Shown here: positions 1 through 5,029 of the stretch, piece after piece
Layout: the number at the start of each line of letters is the position of its first letter
How positions within the stretch are numbered: the first letter of the stretch is position 1
Source: Treponema sp.
GTDB taxonomy: Bacteria; Spirochaetota; Spirochaetia; Treponematales; Breznakiellaceae
Direction: 5' to 3'
NCBI GenBank assembly: GCA_031283905.1
Contig: JAITAW010000283.1
Coordinates: 1-7,929, forward strand
Length of the DNA: 7,929 nucleotides
The notes under the pieces: generated by a model
What the model was told of the DNA's origin: nothing
Databases searched by the model: none
The model's input: only the letters and a program-made list of their open reading frames with translations
Program-made: the position numbers and the translations under genes

Positions 1-31
1 CTTCCATGTTGAAACTTGTCCCCTGCGCCAT
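1..31 (-). CDS. 5' end of an unidentified gene (first 10 codons)
   Basis: Reading leftward from the ATG at 29-31, the first residues are MAQGTSFNME and the frame is open to the window edge. A strong Shine-Dalgarno GGAGG (complement of 37-41) sits 5 bp before this ATG, which supports the start. A candidate extended -10 promoter lies just upstream. Only ten codons are visible, so the family cannot be named. The gene is transcribed in the same direction as recN but is separated from that operon by a terminator, so it is probably a separate transcription unit. Confidence 0.55.
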   Translation of the reverse strand, partial: MAQGTSFNME

Positions 32-64
32 ATTCCCCTCCCCGGAGTGCTTGGCTTTTCAGGG

Positions 65-98
65 AGTATAGCACAAAAATGAAAATTCTGTGGGTCAA
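65..98 (-). promoter_or_regulatory. candidate extended -10 promoter for the left-edge gene
   Basis: On the minus strand TGC-TATACT (complement of 65-73) is an extended -10 element with five of six consensus bases. It lies about 33 bp before the ATG at 29-31. A TTGACC hexamer (complement of 93-98) resembles a -35 box, but its 22-bp spacer is too long for normal use. The extended -10 is therefore the main evidence. The resulting leader would be about 25-28 nt and would contain the GGAGG. Confidence 0.4.
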
Positions 99-124
99 GT
101 TTAGCGCTCTGCCGCGGGGTATTG

Positions 125-221
125 AAGATTTCTCCTTGAAATCTTTGCGCATGTGGGGGAACAAATCCCCCACACCCCCAGTTTTTACGCCCTAAAGGGC
201 GGGGAATTAACCCCTTTAGGG
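125..221. repeat. three consecutive stem-loops, possible dispersed repeat
   Basis: Three perfect inverted repeats follow one another. AAGATTTC (125-132) pairs with GAAATCTT (138-145) across a 5-nt loop. TGTGGGGGA (152-160) pairs with TCCCCCACA (166-174) across ACAAA. CCCTAAAGGG (190-199) pairs with CCCTTTAGGG (212-221) across 12 nt. None has a clean T-run directly behind it on either strand, so they are not ordinary terminators. The density suggests a REP- or MITE-like repeat unit or a structured RNA. Copy number in the genome cannot be judged from this window. Confidence 0.5.
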
Positions 222-330
222 ATTAAAAAATAGAAAGAATTTGAAAAAACATTTGAGAAAAAATACAAAGAAAAATGTTAAAAAAAATATCTGATAAAAT
301 ATAAAAGCGCCCGCCATCCATGGCAGGCGC
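222..330 (-). terminator. leftward intrinsic terminator with long T-rich tail
   Basis: The minus strand reads an 11-bp stem, GCGCCTGCCAT with ATGGCGGGCGC and a 2-nt centre (307-330). One pair is a G.U wobble on this strand, whereas it is an A.C mismatch on the plus strand. It is followed by TTTTATATTTT and then about 75 nt of strongly T-rich sequence (222-306). The asymmetry of the wobble and the T-tract both point to leftward function. It would end transcripts coming from the recN operon, about 200 nt after the last stop codon. Confidence 0.65.
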
Positions 331-401
331 GTGGTAGCGGGTTTTACTTCTTTAAAGGCGAAGTCAGAAGTGGCGTGACAGGGCGGGAACGGAGAATCTT
401 C

Positions 402-475
402 CAAACGATCTCCATCCGGTGAACAAACATGGAATAGGAGGACGTTTGTTTATTACCGCTCAAACTATCGTTTGA
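402..475. other. nested inverted-repeat cluster in gene-free DNA
   Basis: CAAACGAT (402-409) pairs with ATCGTTTG (467-474). Inside it AACAAAC (422-428) pairs with GTTTGTT (444-450), and the intervening loop carries a perfect AGGAGG (436-441). Alternatively TCAAAC (460-465) and GTTTGA (470-475) form a tight hairpin with a TATC loop, which would compete with the outer pairing. No reading frame of convincing length follows the AGGAGG; the nearest is a TTG-started run of nine codons. The remainder of 331-528 holds nothing else I can support. Function unknown. Confidence 0.35.
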
Positions 476-528
476 ACAGGAAAAGCGGATGAGTTTTATA
501 CCATTATGGCATAGCGCCGCTCCGCGCG

Positions 529-1323
529 TTATGTGGCGCCGCTTTCTTTATTTTTTATATCCATTTTTAGTTTTTCGTTCCACACTTCGATTTTCTTTTT
601 CAGTGATTCGGCGTCACCGCTTTCTCCTAACACACTATGTAAATAACGCAAAGCGCTGAGGAAATCAACGCCCCTTTTAAAGTCGGTTCTCGACTGGGTG
701 GTTAGTTCATATTTTTCACGGAAGATATTCGCGCCTTTAGAAAGCAAATTTTTAATAAGCCTGAGGTGGTAGACCGTAGGTTCATAATCAGGAGAACGAA
801 GATCCGTATTAGACACCGCCTTTTTTAGGTTCAAGCAATTCTTTGTTACCGTTATAGAACGCCCTTCAAGCTCAACAAGCATCCATTTCCATTTGGGATC
901 CTCTCCGTAGGCGTCTTTGAGCAAATCAAGGGAAAGGCCTAGTTTTCTCACCAAAAAATAGCGTTCATGCGCGTTGAATGACTCAATGAGTTCAATTTTG
1001 TCCTCATAGTCTCCGTACGGCGCGTCAAGAAAGGGGGAAACCACTTCTTCCATAAGCGTAATCGCATTGAGAATCGTTTTTCTCGCGTTATTTATGGCGT
1101 CTTCGTTCTTTTTTTTCAGCATCGAAACAGAAAGAGTATTCAGAACGATATAATAAGAAAAAAGATCGAGTATTCTATTCGCCAGCTTTAACTTGCTTAA
1201 TGCAAGTTCAGTGGGATTTTCGGGCACTTCAGTTAAAAATTTTGCTTCCCACGCGAGAATCGTATCAATTGAACTTTGATAATCGGAACATTTATCCAGA
1301 TATTGCTGCTGCTTGTTGCCCAT
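529..1323 (-). CDS. conserved-looking helical protein of unknown function, downstream of recN
   Basis: This is a 264-residue soluble protein that I do not recognise. It has no signal peptide, no membrane segment and no nucleotide-binding motif. It is rich in Leu, Lys and Glu with long runs compatible with alpha helices. Possible landmarks are a YGDYEDK stretch near residue 103, FNAHERYFLVRKLG near 116-129, and a charged C-terminal helix (SLKKKIEVWNEKLKMDIKNK). The start is well supported: AGGAG (complement of 1330-1334) lies 6 bp before the ATG at 1321-1323. That ATG is inside the last codons of recN, giving a 32-bp overlap, so translation is probably coupled to recN and the two share its promoter. 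A role linked to recombination or repair is suggested only by this context. The gene looks intact and ends before a leftward terminator. Confidence 0.8.
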   Translation of the reverse strand: MGNKQQQYLDKCSDYQSSIDTILAWEAKFLTEVPENPTELALSKLKLANRILDLFSYYIVLNTLSVSMLKKKNEDAINNARKTILNAITLMEEVVSPFLDAPYGDYEDKIELIESFNAHERYFLVRKLGLSLDLLKDAYGEDPKWKWMLVELEGRSITVTKNCLNLKKAVSNTDLRSPDYEPTVYHLRLIKNLLSKGANIFREKYELTTQSRTDFKRGVDFLSALRYLHSVLGESGDAESLKKKIEVWNEKLKMDIKNKESGAT

Positions 1324-3031
1324 TGTTTACTCCTTTCCCATATTTTGCAAGCATCTCGTCCGCGTGCGCGAGGGCTGCCGCGCCCGCGTCCCCAGCAAGC
1401 ATACGGGCAATCTCTCCCCGCCGCTCCTCCGCATTCAATGGCGTAACGTTGGTAAACGTTCTGCCGGACTCATTTTTTTTTTCCACTTTAAGATGATTAT
1501 CGGCGCGAACGGCAATGCTCGCAAGATGGGTAACGCAAAAAATCTGCTTCATTTTGCCGATTTTTGACAGATATTCACCAACGGCGGCCGCGACTTCCCC
1601 GCCGATCCCCGTATCTATTTCATCGAAAACCAGCGTCTCAAGCGTATCCGCGTCCGAAAGCACGGTCTTGATGGCAAGCATCACACGGGAAAGCTCGCCG
1701 CCGGACGCTATACGGGAAAGTTCTTTAAGCGGTTCGCCCGCGTTCGCCGATATAAGGAAGCCGATATTGTCCGCGCCCCACGGTCCGCATACAAGACCGG
1801 ACTCTCCCCTGGGGGCGACTTCGGCTTCAAACCGGGCGTGAGGCATGCCCAAGCGCGTCAAAATTTCGGTGATCTTAGCGCTTAGCTCGCAGGCGGCGTC
1901 CTTTCGTTTCCTGCTTAACGCGGACGCCCGGTTTACAATATTCTTTTCAAGGACGGCGATTTCCATTTTGAGCTTGTCACGATTTTCCTCAATACGTGAA
2001 AGCGATTCAATTTCAGCTTCCGCCCTTTCTTTGTACGCAAGAATTCCATCCTCGTCATTGAAAAGCCCCGTATTGCCGCCGCCGTATTTTTTCTTCAATT
2101 TGAGCAGTACGTTCAGGCGGCTCTCAACTTCTTCAAGCCGTTCGGGATCATAGGACAGGAGATCGCGGTAGTTACGGAATTCTTCGGAAATATCTTCGGC
2201 TTCGTAGAACATATCTTCCACCCGTTTCAGAAGGGGTAAAAGATATCCGTCAATATCCGAGGCGTTTTCAAGAGATGTCCGGGCGCGCCGCGCCAGGGGT
2301 AGTACGGAGTCCCCGCCGTCAAAAAAGGCTTCCGCCGCACTGTTCACATAACCGGTCAGCTTTTCAAAATCGCCTAAACGGGAAGATTCGTTTTCAAGCT
2401 CCTGTATTTCGCCCTTCTGAGGATTCGCCGCGGTTATCTCATCAACCGCGTATTGGAGTATTTCGATTCTGGTCTCACGATCCTTCTCCATACCGGCTTG
2501 CGCTTCAAGGATTTTCCGCTTGTCGGCAAGCTCCAGAAACCCGCGATTGAAGTCTTGGACTTCATGCTCAAGGTGCGCGAAACCATCGAGGTACTTCCGA
2601 TGGTTTTCACCATGCATGAGAGTTTCATGCGAGTGTTGCCCATGCAGATCAAAAAGCAACGCCATAAATTCCGCTAAATCAGCGCGTGTTACGGGTACGT
2701 TTTGTATATAAATAGCGCTTCTGCCCGAAGATTTGATGCTCCGCCGGATAATGACCTGAGACTCTTCGATCTCAATGTCCCTTGACGCAAGCCAATCAAG
2801 GGCTTCTTTATTATCGTTTCTGATCGACGCCATCGCAGAAACGCTCGCCTCATCGGTACCGGTGCGTATCACGCCGCCGTCCGTTTTTCCGCCAAGAAGG
2901 AAGCTCAAAGATCCCACGATGATGGACTTGCCCGCGCCTGTTTCACCGGTCAATACATTAAAACCTTGTTGAAAGGAAAGAGAAAGGCTGTCAATGAGCG
3001 CGTAGTTTTTGATGGTGATTTCTTCAAGCAT
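1292..3031 (-). CDS. recN: DNA repair ATPase RecN
   Basis: RecN is an SMC-like ATPase that acts early in recombinational repair of double-strand breaks, holding DNA ends together in the cytoplasm with RecA. The 579 residues match the usual family length of about 550-580. The N-terminal head starts MLEEITIKNYALI and has the Walker A motif GETGAGKS at residues 29-36. The middle (about 160-390) is rich in charged residues, as expected for the short coiled coil. The C-terminal head has the ABC signature SGGELSR (443-449), the Walker B LVFDEIDTGIGG (467-478) and the switch histidine in CVTHL (His502). All catalytic motifs are intact. The start agrees with the family N-terminus although there is no Shine-Dalgarno; a near-consensus -10 box only 8 bp upstream predicts a leaderless message. 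A run of ten A residues in the coding strand (complement of 1473-1482, residues 517-520) is a potential slippage site that would remove the last 60 or so residues. The next gene of the operon begins inside the 3' end. Confidence 0.96.
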   Translation of the reverse strand: MLEEITIKNYALIDSLSLSFQQGFNVLTGETGAGKSIIVGSLSFLLGGKTDGGVIRTGTDEASVSAMASIRNDNKEALDWLASRDIEIEESQVIIRRSIKSSGRSAIYIQNVPVTRADLAEFMALLFDLHGQHSHETLMHGENHRKYLDGFAHLEHEVQDFNRGFLELADKRKILEAQAGMEKDRETRIEILQYAVDEITAANPQKGEIQELENESSRLGDFEKLTGYVNSAAEAFFDGGDSVLPLARRARTSLENASDIDGYLLPLLKRVEDMFYEAEDISEEFRNYRDLLSYDPERLEEVESRLNVLLKLKKKYGGGNTGLFNDEDGILAYKERAEAEIESLSRIEENRDKLKMEIAVLEKNIVNRASALSRKRKDAACELSAKITEILTRLGMPHARFEAEVAPRGESGLVCGPWGADNIGFLISANAGEPLKELSRIASGGELSRVMLAIKTVLSDADTLETLVFDEIDTGIGGEVAAAVGEYLSKIGKMKQIFCVTHLASIAVRADNHLKVEKKNESGRTFTNVTPLNAEERRGEIARMLAGDAGAAALAHADEMLAKYGKGVNNGQQAAAISG

Positions 3032-3039
3032 ACTTTTTA

Positions 3040-3068
3040 ACTATACTATTGAAAAGTTTTTTTTGCAA
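3040..3068 (-). promoter_or_regulatory. recN promoter, predicted leaderless transcript
   Basis: On the minus strand TTGCAA (complement of 3063-3068; four of six consensus) and TATAGT (complement of 3040-3045; five of six) are spaced by exactly 17 bp. Only 8 bp separate the -10 from the recN ATG at 3031, so transcription should begin at or within one or two bases of the ATG. This fits the absence of any Shine-Dalgarno. The spacer contains a run of eight A residues abutting the two As that end the -35, so changes in run length would change promoter spacing. Confidence 0.6.
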
Positions 3069-3078
3069 GAGGATACTA

Positions 3079-3495
3079 GGGCGTGTTCACACTAAAGGAA
3101 AGAGAGGAAAAAGCGAATAAAGTAAGTGATGTAAGGATAGACAATCGAACGCCGCTCAGCGCGCTCATCTATCGGTGTGAAAACGGGTGTAAACGGCGGA
3201 GTTTGCCGCAAAGATTTGGAAATCGGCATGTAATCTATGTCCGATTGAACCGGTTGGCGAAAAAAGGGGTGTTGGAACGGGTGTACAAGGCGATGGGAAA
3301 GGTTGGCCGCCTTCAGGCTTTCAGGAGGAAACGCGCCGGACGCGGCGGAAGGGCGGGCTCTTCCAGAAGCCGTCGGAACACGGGAGCATAGGGTTAGTCT
3401 GTTGACGGATAGGGCGTATGAAGGCGGACGGACGCGGGTTACGGCGGGGGAGTCGAGGTATAAACCGGTGGTACCGCCGAAGCGGAACCGGGTTC
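3079..3495 (+). pseudogene. IS5-family transposase remnant, centre deleted
   Basis: Two pieces of an IS5-type DDE transposase are joined in different frames. The first (about 3150-3297) gives an N-terminal helix-turn-helix-like region, with PLSALIYRCENGCKRRSLP and then RLNRLAKKGVLERVY, typical of this family. The second (about 3303-3494, other frame) gives FRLSGGNAPDAAEGRALPEA and then LLTDRAYEGGRTRV and PVVPPKRNRV, which surround the second catalytic Asp. The segment between them, which should carry the first catalytic Asp, is missing, and everything after PPKRNRV including the catalytic Glu is gone. GGCGTGTTCACACTA from about 3080 may be the left inverted repeat. It is preceded by CTAG, matching the YTAR target preferred by IS5. 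No partner repeat is present. Non-functional. Confidence 0.8.
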
Positions 3496-3497
3496 AA

Positions 3498-3978
3498 CTG
3501 ATGATCCGGTTTCACCGTGAGTTTTATCCCTCCCTTGTTCTCCCTGAAATCCGCCCGGGGAAACAGTTTCAGGCAGAGGTCAATAGTCGTCGCATCAACG
3601 CTATGCAGGGGGATTTTTAAATCTGAACCCGTGGCTTGCCCTGTTCTGTTGCGCTTTTTCCGGCATCGTTTCAAACAGGCTTTTATACAGGGCCGCGCTC
3701 CGATTGTTGTTTGCGTATGATAATGTTGACCGCTTCACCTCCGTGTTTCCGTCTATTCCCAAATGGTAAAAACTGTTCCTTTGGCTGTTCAGTCCAGTTT
3801 CTATCCTCCGCAGCCCGTGCCGCCCCGATAGCCGCCCGAAAAGCATGGCCACGAACTGCGTCCGGCTTCGCAGCCCTTTCGATTTGTACTCGGATTTATG
3901 CTCCCGGACCAACTTTTCAAAACGATATCTCGAAACCGGGGCTGGCAATTGTCCCAGGATGGTGTTAAGCTTATTCAT
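3498..3978 (-). pseudogene. IS4-family (DUF4372) transposase, truncated and frameshifted
   Basis: The N-terminal part (3601-3978, 125 residues) begins MNKLNTILGQL and contains RYRFEKLV, TQFVAMLFGRLSG, RRIETGLNSQ and RSTLSYANNNRS, a clear DUF4372 domain of IS4-type transposases. At 3608-3612 the coding strand has five C residues where four would keep the frame. After this point the homology continues in another frame as LHSVDATTIDLCLKLFP and KGGIKLTVKPDH, including the first catalytic Asp (complement of 3594-3596). Homology stops near 3500 where it abuts the IS5 remnant in opposite orientation, so most of the catalytic domain is lost. The start has AGGAG 8 bp upstream. A single-base gain in the C run plus the large deletion make this a dead gene. 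Confidence 0.85.
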
Positions 3979-3979
3979 G

Positions 3980-4043
3980 CCTCAAACTCCTTTTTTAGGT
4001 GATTTAGTGTGGTAACTTCATCATCTTACACTAGGAGTTGAGG
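3980..4043 (-). promoter_or_regulatory. inverted repeat able to hide the transposase ribosome-binding site
   Basis: On the minus strand CCTCAACTCCT (complement of 4033-4043) can pair with AGGAGTTTGAGG (complement of 3980-3991), which contains the transposase Shine-Dalgarno and almost touches the ATG. An inner pair, TAGTGT with ACACTA (4028-4033 and 4005-4010), extends the stem. A transcript entering from outside the element would contain both arms and fold the start away. A transcript beginning inside the element would not. This is the known strategy of elements such as IS10 and IS50 against activation by read-through; applying it to this element is inference. Confidence 0.5.
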
Positions 4044-4076
4044 TTTCTCAATTACTTGCTTTTTCTATTTTTGACA

Positions 4077-4407
4077 CTACTGATTTCTGCTGATGTTTTT
4101 TATGTCATAAATTTTTAATAGTCCATAACCAATAATTGATGCAAATAATGTCGTATAAACTAAATGTAACACATTATATTTAACACCGATTGAATAACTT
4201 GTCGAATAATATAGAAAGAACATAGTGATTCCCGTTAAAAATAACTTTGTCTTTAATGGGTTATATTTAATATCTATTATTAGGGCAATAATCATTAAGG
4301 GTATTGCAAAAAATAGTACTGTAAAATCAGTCCCTTTGAAAATATGAGTCATAAAAAAGGATTATAAAAACCGATAGAAAATGTAAAAGCTTGTTTATGT
4401 TCTTCAT
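4077..4407 (-). pseudogene. AT-rich membrane-protein fragment with a T-run frameshift
   Basis: The gene probably begins at the ATG 4405-4407, where GGGAG (complement of 4413-4417) lies 5 bp upstream, and reads MKNINKLLHFLSVFIILF. It then hits six T residues (complement of 4353-4358). With five Ts it would run straight into the 91-residue frame ending at 4077, giving 109 residues in all with about four hydrophobic segments. The later part (FKGTDFTVLFFAIPLMIIAL, then FFLYYSTSYSIGVKYNVLHL) resembles a family of unnamed bacterial multi-pass membrane proteins about twice this length. The C-terminus is therefore probably missing, cut where the IS4-type fragment begins. Composition is far more AT-rich than recN or the his genes, which suggests acquisition from another source. 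Function unknown. Confidence 0.6.
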
Positions 4408-4433
4408 AAAAACTCCCTAGTTTAGTTTGTTAA

Positions 4434-4466
4434 AACTATTCTCCAATAGTTACTTTCTTTTGTCAA
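4434..4466 (-). promoter_or_regulatory. promoter and overlapping operator-like palindrome
   Basis: On the minus strand TTGACA (complement of 4461-4466; perfect -35) and GAGAAT (complement of 4438-4443; four of six, with the key A2 and T6) are spaced by 17 bp, upstream of the membrane-protein frame at 4407. A perfect 7-bp inverted repeat, AACTATT (4434-4440) and AATAGTT (4445-4451) around CTCC, covers the -10. This is where a repressor dimer would block initiation. No candidate regulator is in the window. Confidence 0.5.
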
Positions 4467-4468
4467 CG

Positions 4469-4549
4469 AGCGGCGAAGCCGCTTACCCCTATCCCTTCCT
4501 GTCTTTCGTCCATACGCCGCCGCCCCTTGGCTAAAATGTCCGGCGGCGG
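4469..4549. repeat. two GC-rich hairpins before the 51-codon gene
   Basis: AGCGGC (4469-4474) pairs with GCCGCT (4478-4483) around GAA. CCGCCGCC (4517-4524) pairs with GGCGGCGG (4542-4549) across 17 nt. There is an abrupt jump from the AT-rich DNA on the left to GC-rich DNA here, so this may be the edge of a separately acquired segment. Neither hairpin has a terminating T-run. Confidence 0.4.
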
Positions 4550-4583
4550 TAGCATGGACAAATCAAACTTAAAAGGATGCATT

Positions 4584-4739
4584 ATGCAAACCAACAGTCA
4601 TAATCAAGCCATACCGGAAGCCGTCATCACGGCGGAAACCGCCATCAACGCCCAGTTAGAGGTCCTCGCCGCCTATGAGCAATTGAAGGCGGCCTACCTC
4701 AACAAAGGCCGGAAACGCCGGGAAAACGAGGACGAATAA
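4584..4739 (+). CDS. small protein of 51 residues, unrecognised
   Basis: The chosen ATG at 4584 has AAGGA 6 bp upstream. Upstream in-frame starts (TTG 4527, ATG 4536, ATG 4554) lie in or next to the GC hairpin and have no such site. The protein begins MQTNSHNQAIPEAV, has a likely amphipathic helix (about residues 12-40: ETAINAQLEVLAAYEQL), and ends in a basic patch (KGRKRR) followed by an acidic tail (ENEDE). There is no membrane segment or signal peptide. The composition is consistent with a small DNA- or protein-binding accessory factor, but no family is recognised. A chance open frame cannot be excluded. Confidence 0.45.
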   Translation: MQTNSHNQAIPEAVITAETAINAQLEVLAAYEQLKAAYLNKGRKRRENEDE

Positions 4740-4761
4740 CCTGAAGAAACGCACTCAACTA

Positions 4762-4785
4762 AAAAAACGGCGCTTACGAGTAAGC
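4762..4785 (-). terminator. possible leftward terminator
   Basis: GCTTAC (4772-4777) and GTAAGC (4780-4785) form a tight stem. On the minus strand the stem is followed by GCCG and seven T residues (complement of 4761-4767). No leftward gene lies directly upstream of it, so it may only block antisense transcription from the his side. On the plus strand no T-run follows, so it is not a good terminator for the 51-codon gene. Confidence 0.3.
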
Positions 4786-4789
4786 CTGA

Positions 4790-4821
4790 CTATGCTTTGA
4801 GCATACCCGTCTATGCTTTGA
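4790..4821 (+). repeat. two direct copies of CTATGCTTTGA, 21 bp apart
   Basis: CTATGCTTTGA occurs at 4790-4800 and 4811-4821, a spacing of 21 bp (two helical turns). The first copy also overlaps a small inverted repeat, TATGC...GCATA (4791-4805). Two identical sites on the same face of the helix about 200 bp upstream of hisG would suit cooperative binding of a regulator, but nothing in the window identifies one. Confidence 0.35.
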
Positions 4822-4829
4822 ACTTACCG

Positions 4830-4994
4830 GCCTGGTATCATGATGCACGGTGTTCCCGTGCGGAGAACCTGTTCCGCGCAAGGGATTGGAGGGCGTCGAA
4901 GCAGCCACGCCGGAAATGCGCCCCTATTCCATAAAAATTCTTGTATGATTTGCAAGAACACACCATAAGGGTTTTCCGCGCCGCCGCCGCCCGC
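4830..4994. other. gene-free, hairpin-rich leader region upstream of hisG
   Basis: GCACGG (4845-4850) pairs with CCGTGC (4856-4861), and GGCGT with ACGCC brackets CGAAGCAGCC near 4900. GGGCG with CGCCC can enclose that hairpin. TTCTTG (4938-4943) pairs with CAAGAA (4953-4958). The GAAGCAGCCA word recalls bacterial SRP RNA, but the GGTCAGG strand and GGAA tetraloop that define it are absent. There is no string of His codons, so a classical his attenuator is not supported. If the predicted hisG start site is right, this DNA is upstream of the mRNA. Confidence 0.3.
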
Positions 4995-5023
4995 TAGACA
5001 TTCCGCCCCGCAACTCCTATACT
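4995..5023 (+). promoter_or_regulatory. hisG promoter, predicted leaderless transcript
   Basis: TAGACA (4995-5000; five of six consensus) and TATACT (5018-5023; five of six) are separated by exactly 17 bp. Only CTTTTT (5024-5029) lies between the -10 and the hisG ATG, so the first transcribed base should be the A of the ATG or its neighbour. No Shine-Dalgarno precedes hisG, in agreement with a leaderless his operon mRNA. Confidence 0.65.
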
Positions 5024-5029
5024 CTTTTT

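Larger units (their letters stand above)
3498..4076 (-). mobile_element. left-end fragment of an IS4-family insertion sequence
   Basis: The fragment comprises the transposase remnant and about 100 bp of upstream sequence. The outer end probably lies near 4070-4078, because the neighbouring membrane-protein frame stops at 4077 and its similarity breaks off there. On the minus strand the element would then begin around GTGTCAAAAATAG. The other end was lost by the deletion that joined it to the IS5 fragment near 3495-3500. No second inverted repeat or target duplication can be seen. Confidence 0.55.

Noticed and set aside
216..404. Leftward open frame of 62 codons rich in Phe
   Set aside because: It runs through the terminator stem and its T-rich tail. 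The Phe run is simply the T-tract, and there is no ribosome-binding site.
489..660. Rightward frame starting ATGAGTTTTATACC opposite the 264-residue gene
   Set aside because: It is antisense to a well-supported gene, short and of low-complexity composition. The weak AGGA upstream is not enough.
1313..2972. Several rightward open frames inside recN
   Set aside because: They are antisense shadows of a long, clearly homologous gene, rich in Ser and Arg, and have no family features.
3321..3674. Leftward 117-codon frame as an independent gene
   Set aside because: Its first half is the frameshifted continuation of the IS4-type transposase and its second half is antisense to the IS5 remnant. It is not a gene.
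3517..3968. Rightward frames across the IS4-type fragment
   Set aside because: They lie antisense to the recognisable DUF4372 coding sequence and have no similarity of their own.
4840..4930. Annotation as SRP RNA
   Set aside because: The conserved GGTCAGG strand and GGAA tetraloop needed for SRP function are missing, and the outer arms do not pair over a convincing length.
4840..4968. Rightward frame of 42 codons starting MMHGVPV before hisG
   Set aside because: There is no Shine-Dalgarno, the composition follows the hairpins, and only three scattered His codons are present, so neither a gene nor a his leader peptide is supported.
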